Assembly (NCBI RefSeq): GCF_034932145.1
Contig: NZ_JAYGHV010000394.1
Location: 1-27,532, forward strand
DNA length: 27,532 nt
Source: CCY15215 sp034932145
GTDB taxonomy: Bacteria > Cyanobacteriota > Cyanobacteriia > Cyanobacteriales > Spirulinaceae
Direction: 5' to 3'
Below the pieces are notes generated by a model. It saw nothing but the letters and a program-made list of their open reading frames with translations, was not told the DNA's origin and did no database searches. This document shows, piece after piece, positions 23,437 through 27,532 of the stretch (the first letter of the stretch is position 1; the number at the start of each line of letters is the position of its first letter). The position numbers and the translations under genes were made by a program.

Positions 23437-24675
23437 TGTTTCAATAAGTCTCATTCTACCGCGTATGCTTATGTCACCTATCAAACTGCCTATCTCAAAG
23501 CCAACTATCCTACGGAATATATGGCTGCGTTATTAACGGGAAATAGCGGCAATAAAGATAAAATCAAAAGCTATATCGCCAGATGTATTGACATGGGCAT
23601 TAATGTCAGCCCTCCCGATATTAATCGTTCTAATATAGATTTTACCCCTGTGGGTAAGACAATTTTATTTGGCTTGTCCGCAGTACCTAACCTCGGAGAT
23701 GGTGCGATCGAAAGCATTTTAATTGCCCGCAAAGAAAACAAAGGAGAGTTCAAATCTTTCTCTGATTTTTGCAGTATCGTCGATCTGCGAACTGTTAATC
23801 GGCGCACCTTAGAAACTTTAATTCATTGCGGTGCATTTGACAAAATCAACGAGAATCGCAATCAACTCGTACAATCCCTCGATCCTGTTATTAGTTGGGC
23901 GCAAAAGCGAGCAAAAGAACGAACTAGCGGTCAGATGAATCTCTTTGATATATTGGGAGGAGGAACGGGAAATAATAGCGAAACCAAGAGTTTTGATACG
24001 GCTCCGGTACTGGCTCAAACTGCTGATTTTTCACCTCAAGAAAGACTGAAAAAAGAAAAAGAAATTTTGGGTTTCTATGTTTCTGCTAACCCCTTAAATA
24101 CAATTAAACCTGCTGTTGATATTGTTTCTCCAGTAAGTTTAGCACATTTGGAGGATCACAAACGCCAAAAAATTAGCGCGATCGCCTTAATTAGTGCAGT
24201 TAAAACGATTATGACTAAAAAGGGCGATGCGATGGCATTTTTACAATTGGAAGACTTAACCGGACAAGCAGAGGGGGTTGTTTTTCCTAGTGCTTTCGGT
24301 GAAGTTGAAGAATATTTGCAAGACGATGCACGCTTGATTTTTTGGGGGAAAGCGGAGAGTAAAGATGGTAAAGTTCAGTTCATTGTTGAATCTGTGGCTC
24401 CCGTAGAAGATGTACGCATGATAATGGTTGAATTGACAGTACAAGAAGCACGCGATCGCCGCATTCAAAATAATCTCAAAAGTATTCTCCAACAACAAGC
24501 TGGGAATGACACAGAAGGAATTAAAATTCCCGTTGTTGCCCGAATTGGGACGGGACCAGAGGGAAAACTCGTGCGTTTAGATCGGAAATTTTGGGTCCAA
24601 AACGATCGCGCTGCGGTGACGGCTTTAAACAATGCTAATTACCAAGCACGTAGCGAATATATTCTTCCTCATTAG
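23329..24675 (+). CDS. dnaE-c: DNA polymerase III alpha subunit, C-terminal half with split C-intein
   Basis: 448 residues. The first 36 are the C-part of the naturally split DnaE intein; the extein starts at C37 with FNKSHSTAYAYVTYQTAYLK. In cyanobacteria the N-half is encoded elsewhere as dnaE-n with an N-intein, and the two products are joined by protein trans-splicing to give the replicative polymerase subunit. The extein contains the end of the polymerase region, a helix-hairpin-helix-like part (GLSAVPNLGDGAIESIL) and the OB-fold (KISAIALISAVKTIMTKKGD, MAFLQLEDLTGQAEGVVFP), with the usual variable C-terminus. It begins 79 bp after the antiporter and is probably transcribed separately; the gap holds a TTAAAATAA stretch. 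The dnaE-n half is not in this window. Confidence 0.97.
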   Translation: MVKIIKRKSLGLQPVYDIGVEGDHNFLLESGLIAANCFNKSHSTAYAYVTYQTAYLKANYPTEYMAALLTGNSGNKDKIKSYIARCIDMGINVSPPDINRSNIDFTPVGKTILFGLSAVPNLGDGAIESILIARKENKGEFKSFSDFCSIVDLRTVNRRTLETLIHCGAFDKINENRNQLVQSLDPVISWAQKRAKERTSGQMNLFDILGGGTGNNSETKSFDTAPVLAQTADFSPQERLKKEKEILGFYVSANPLNTIKPAVDIVSPVSLAHLEDHKRQKISAIALISAVKTIMTKKGDAMAFLQLEDLTGQAEGVVFPSAFGEVEEYLQDDARLIFWGKAESKDGKVQFIVESVAPVEDVRMIMVELTVQEARDRRIQNNLKSILQQQAGNDTEGIKIPVVARIGTGPEGKLVRLDRKFWVQNDRAAVTALNNANYQARSEYILPH

Positions 24676-24708
24676 ATGCTTAAATCCCATATTCCGCTTT
24701 AGATGCGT

Positions 24709-26334
24709 TTACCCTGCGCGATCGCAATGATAGAGTTGATAAGGGAAGCCACCGATGCGATAATGTTCTTTAGGATCGATTGTACATTTGCTGTTTTTGA
24801 GAGCAATTTCGCGAGGGTAGGATGCCTCGACATAACCGGGGACGATCGCCCATAAAGAAGCAGGAGAAAGGGGGAATTGGGACAGCGATCGCCAGACATA
24901 TTCAAAGCCCCCAAAATCAGTTTTATTCAGAAAAGTAAAGTAAGCGGGGCGATCGTGAATATCTGCAAAAGTAAGGGCATAGCTTAACCCAGTTGCAATT
25001 TCGAGGGTGTTTTCGTATGCCATCATCACCATGACTGGATCGGAAGACTGGTTAAATTGTTGGGCTACTTTGAGGGGATAATAGGGTTTCTGAAAGGCAA
25101 AATTAAAAATCACGCAGAGACTGCCGATCGCACCGACAAGGAGGAAAATGATAGTCGATCGTGGGGAGGATAAAGAGAATTGGCGATCGCGGCTAAAACT
25201 GGCTGCGATGAGGGCGCAGAAGCCAGGATAATAGATGAAATGATAGCGAGGGGCAATACTAATATCTTTGCCAAGAATGTAGATAATTGCGGCAAATTCT
25301 AACAAGACGCAGAGGGTAAAACAAGAGAGAGTAATGGTACTTTCTCGGGTGTTGGGGGAAGCGTACAATTTTCGTAAACCGCGCAGAGAAGAGGCGATCG
25401 CCCAGACCATAAATATTACAGTGAAGGTGATACTAACAATTTGCAACCATAGGGGCTGTTTTTCCACAGGAAGGGCGATAAACATAGAACTCCATCCCCC
25501 GAGGGTTTGTAGAATAGGAAGGAGGAAATTAGGCGCAGGGAGCCAACTGGTCTTGGGACTGTTAAAATGCTCTAGGAGAATGGGCAACCAGGGGAGATAA
25601 AATAGAAAGGGGGCGATCGCCAGAATAAACAGCCAGAAAAGACGAATAATGCCTACTTTTGGCGTTCTATAAAGAACGAGAAAAAGCGTTATAAATTGAG
25701 CAATGATGGCAAAAATATAAAAATAATGCACATAGATTCCCAAACAATTCATACTTCCCCAAAGTAGCCAAAGAAGCGGTGAATATTTCTTTTTTTGAAG
25801 CTGTTTTTGTATTAAAATTAAACAGCAGAGTGCAAAGATTAAGAGTAGAATGGGTAAAGTGTAGTGTCGTGCTTCTTGGGATAAATAAACAGCAAAAGGA
25901 GAGACAGTCATCATAGCTGCAGCCATTAATCCTGCTTGAGGAGAGAAAGCCAGACGGTTAAGGAGGTATATTGCCGCGATCGCAAAAACACCCAAAATTG
26001 CTGGAAGCGATCGCAACTTCCAAGCTAAAGAAACATCCCATGAATCAATTCCCAGCAACCACTGATGCAAAGCACAAAAGAAGAAGGGAGGATGGGTCGA
26101 TTGCGTGGTAAGATAAGAGGCAATTTCGCTACACTGGGTTTGAGGATTTAAAATAAAAATATCTGGGATGCGATCGACGGCTAAAACTTGTTCTAAGGGT
26201 AGGTTTTCAAACCCTTTTCCCAAGCCAAAAAGCGCAGTAATGATTTCATCTATCCATAATGGTTTGCGATCGAGTTGCCAGAAACGGAGAATTGTACCGA
26301 GACAAAGAATTGCAGTGAGAAGGAGATAATGCAC
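24709..26334 (-). CDS. GT39-type membrane glycosyltransferase (ArnT/PMT superfamily)
   Basis: 541 residues with about 10-12 membrane helices and a C-terminal periplasmic part. After the first helix the sequence has KPLWIDEI, with the Asp-Glu pair that forms the catalytic site in the first external loop of GT-C enzymes, then STHPPFFFCALHQWL and YLSQEARHYTLPILL, both characteristic of GT39/PMT_2 proteins. Such enzymes use polyprenyl-phosphate sugars to glycosylate lipids, polysaccharides or proteins on the outer face of the membrane; donor and acceptor cannot be read here. The gene is isolated: convergent with dnaE-c and 174 bp from the ABC ATPase gene, with a hairpin element between. Confidence 0.85.
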   Translation of the reverse strand: MHYLLLTAILCLGTILRFWQLDRKPLWIDEIITALFGLGKGFENLPLEQVLAVDRIPDIFILNPQTQCSEIASYLTTQSTHPPFFFCALHQWLLGIDSWDVSLAWKLRSLPAILGVFAIAAIYLLNRLAFSPQAGLMAAAMMTVSPFAVYLSQEARHYTLPILLLIFALCCLILIQKQLQKKKYSPLLWLLWGSMNCLGIYVHYFYIFAIIAQFITLFLVLYRTPKVGIIRLFWLFILAIAPFLFYLPWLPILLEHFNSPKTSWLPAPNFLLPILQTLGGWSSMFIALPVEKQPLWLQIVSITFTVIFMVWAIASSLRGLRKLYASPNTRESTITLSCFTLCVLLEFAAIIYILGKDISIAPRYHFIYYPGFCALIAASFSRDRQFSLSSPRSTIIFLLVGAIGSLCVIFNFAFQKPYYPLKVAQQFNQSSDPVMVMMAYENTLEIATGLSYALTFADIHDRPAYFTFLNKTDFGGFEYVWRSLSQFPLSPASLWAIVPGYVEASYPREIALKNSKCTIDPKEHYRIGGFPYQLYHCDRAG

Positions 26335-26436
26335 GAGAAAAAATGAGGTTGTGCGATCGCATTAAAACAAGTTTATTTGCCTCTTGAAAAAGCGAATGAA
26401 CTCTATTATCCTTCATTTCGATCATTTTCGATCCAA

Positions 26437-26501
26437 ATACTGGCAGGATGCCCGTTCCACAATTGATTATGGGTAGGTAGGGGTTTGGTCTCCAAACCCT
26501 T
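26437..26501. repeat. REP-like dispersed element with an 8-bp hairpin
   Basis: GGGTTTGG at 26481-26488 pairs with CCAAACCC at 26492-26499 around a 3-base loop. To its left, read on the minus strand, lies TTGTGGAACGGGCATCCTGC. From memory both parts resemble dispersed repeats common in intergenic DNA of filamentous cyanobacteria, whose chance translation gives peptides such as CGTGILPV. The hairpin also lies just after the ABC ATPase stop and could act as its terminator, although no T-run follows on the minus strand. Confidence 0.45.
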
Positions 26502-26508
26502 GCTATTC

Positions 26509-27171
26509 TTAGTTTTTTTCCAATCTCTTTTTCAAGCGTTGAGGATCGCCGCGATCGCCAATCTTCCCCCTCTCTAACAAAAATGCCCCATCGCAATAAT
26601 CGAGTTCATTTAAGCGATGCGTTACCCAGAGAGCAGTTAAGTTACGTTCTTTCACTAAAGTCCGAACTTGCTGCACTAACTCAATTTGAGTATCGGGGTC
26701 GAGAAGTGCCGTAGGTTCGTCGAGAATTAAAACTTGGCAATTTCTGGCAATTTCCCCCGCGATCGCAATGCGCTGTTTTTGGCCGCCGCTTAAAGCATAG
26801 ATCGGTCGCCGTTGCAAGTCGAGCAATCCTACCGCATCGAGGGCTTCTCGTACTCTAACCAAGGTTTCTGCATAGGTTAAATTTTCTCGTACCAGTCCAA
26901 AGGCAATATCAGCCCCAACCGTAGGCATCACCAACTGGCGATCGGGATTTTGGAAAACAAAACCGAGGGGTTGAATCGTTTCAATATTCCCCTCTCGCGG
27001 TTCTAATAAACCTGCCAGTAAATTGAGTAAGGTCGATTTTCCGCTCCCATTTGCCCCCAAAAGCATCCAAAATTCTCCTTGAGGAATGCTGAAGGAACAA
27101 GAGTCTAAAATCGGCACATTTACTTGCCAGTTAAAGGATAAATTGTTAACATTGATAGCGTTTTGGGACAC
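26509..27171 (-). CDS. ECF-type ABC transporter ATPase
   Basis: A 220-residue ATP-binding subunit. Walker A is GANGSGKST at 39-47, the Q-loop is FQNPDRQ with Q74, the signature is LSGGQKQRIAIAG at 127-139, Walker B is LILDEP ending at D151-E152, and the switch histidine is about H185. The QNPDRQ form of the Q-loop and the overall length are typical of energy-coupling factor (CbiO/EcfA/BioM-like) ATPases, which power vitamin or metal-ion uptake with an EcfT partner and a substrate-specific S component. No T or S subunit is present in this window, so the substrate is unknown. It is the last gene before a 361 bp non-coding edge. Confidence 0.9.
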   Translation of the reverse strand: MSQNAINVNNLSFNWQVNVPILDSCSFSIPQGEFWMLLGANGSGKSTLLNLLAGLLEPREGNIETIQPLGFVFQNPDRQLVMPTVGADIAFGLVRENLTYAETLVRVREALDAVGLLDLQRRPIYALSGGQKQRIAIAGEIARNCQVLILDEPTALLDPDTQIELVQQVRTLVKERNLTALWVTHRLNELDYCDGAFLLERGKIGDRGDPQRLKKRLEKN

Positions 27172-27409
27172 AAAATTAGCTGATAGTTGATAAGAAAGAG
27201 AACAGGAATAAGAGAGAGAAAAACTTCATCTCTCATTCTTTCCTATTCTGACAGAAGAAATCACGACCACAAACTTTAAAGTTGAAGTCAAGTTTAAGAT
27301 TAAGGAGATCGGGAAAACCCGAAGGATAGGACTAGCAAGACTTGAAAGATTTGGCAACTTTTATACGCGATTCCACAAAACTGCGATCGCCTTCGCATTA
27401 TCATTCAGA

Positions 27410-27442
27410 ACTTACGCAGTAACACCATATGTAGCGTAAAGT
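27410..27442. repeat. imperfect inverted repeat, possibly a mobile-element remnant
   Basis: TTACGC at 27412-27417 is inverted as GCGTAA at 27434-27439; extended arms ACTTACGC and GCGTAAAGT match apart from one extra A. The TGCGTAAGT word is frequent at the ends of dispersed repeats in cyanobacteria, from memory. No transposase gene is present. Confidence 0.4.
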
Positions 27443-27482
27443 TTAAAAAAGAGCGAGCAGCAAACCCCAAAAATCAAAAATC

Positions 27483-27509
27483 TTGGTACAGAGCCTAAAA
27501 TATGATAAT
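27483..27509 (+). promoter_or_regulatory. possible promoter reading out of the window
   Basis: TTGGTA at 27483-27488 and GATAAT at 27504-27509 (inside TATGATAAT) form a -35/-10 pair with a short 15-bp spacing on the plus strand. The gene it would serve lies beyond the right edge. Confidence 0.3.
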
Positions 27510-27532
27510 ATTGTTAGGAAATCAAACTTAAA

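Larger units (their letters stand above)
27172..27532. other. non-coding right edge of the window
   Basis: I see no gene on either strand in these 361 bp. The region holds a near-palindrome at 27410-27442 (ACTTACGC ... GCGTAAAGT) and a promoter-like sequence at the far end that would read out of the window. A purine-rich stretch runs from about 27199 to 27228. Confidence 0.6.

Noticed and set aside
26246..26596. 116-residue minus-strand frame containing CGTGILPV
   Set aside because: It crosses the ends of two real genes and a REP-like element; the peptide is a known type of artefact from dispersed repeats.
1..27532. tRNA, rRNA, riboswitch, CRISPR array, insertion sequence and prophage signals
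   Set aside because: None was seen on either strand; the repeats found are short tandem or dispersed types without array spacing or transposase.

Overview
The window is chromosomal DNA from a cyanobacterium. The HIP1 octamer GCGATCGC is scattered throughout, a naturally split dnaE with a C-intein is present, and several genes belong to families typical of cyanobacteria (DUF4327, DUF751/Ycf33, a Psb35-like photosystem II assembly factor, a cyanobacterial-type IspH). The species cannot be named from the sequence. I see no rRNA, tRNA, CRISPR array, transposase or phage gene. The window opens inside ftsW, which runs off the left edge, and ends about 360 bp past an ABC ATPase gene.

Layout: (1) 1-3939, minus strand: TPR protein, deoC, recO, a 2TM protein and ftsW, with short tandem repeats in the gaps. 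(2) 4094-8010, minus strand: psb35-like gene, a large periplasmic-binding-protein/pentameric-channel fusion, a cluster of three DnaA boxes, and a cation diffusion facilitator. (3) 8126-11452: an unknown plus-strand gene convergent with a DUF4327 gene, then the minus-strand set DUF751, rbfA and a family 3 glycosidase. (4) 11563-16745, plus strand: TauE/SafE exporter, ammonium transporter, membrane-anchored SGNH hydrolase, ispH. (5) 16776-20441, minus strand: a two-gene operon encoding a Cache-HAMP cyclase-like receptor and an MscS channel with a cyclic-nucleotide-binding-like domain. (6) 20442-24675, plus strand: an orphan terminator that may end a small RNA, an acidic unknown protein, a CPA1-type antiporter and the split dnaE C-half. 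(7) 24709-27171, minus strand: a GT39-type glycosyltransferase and an ECF-type ABC ATPase.

Most genes are housekeeping (cell division, repair, ribosome maturation, isoprenoids, replication, nitrogen uptake). Four things stand out. First, the 781-residue protein joins a LivJ-like extracellular ligand-binding domain to a GLIC-like pentameric channel, an arrangement that resembles animal glutamate receptors in plan. Second, in the cyclase/MscS operon the cyclase domain has lost every catalytic residue I can align, and the partner CNB domain has lost its phosphate-binding arginine, so signalling between them may not use a cyclic nucleotide. Third, three DnaA boxes in one orientation at 20-21 bp spacing lie in the 222 bp gap upstream of the channel gene. 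Fourth, DnaE is assembled by protein trans-splicing. All functional calls come from reading motifs by eye; no database search or structure prediction was run.
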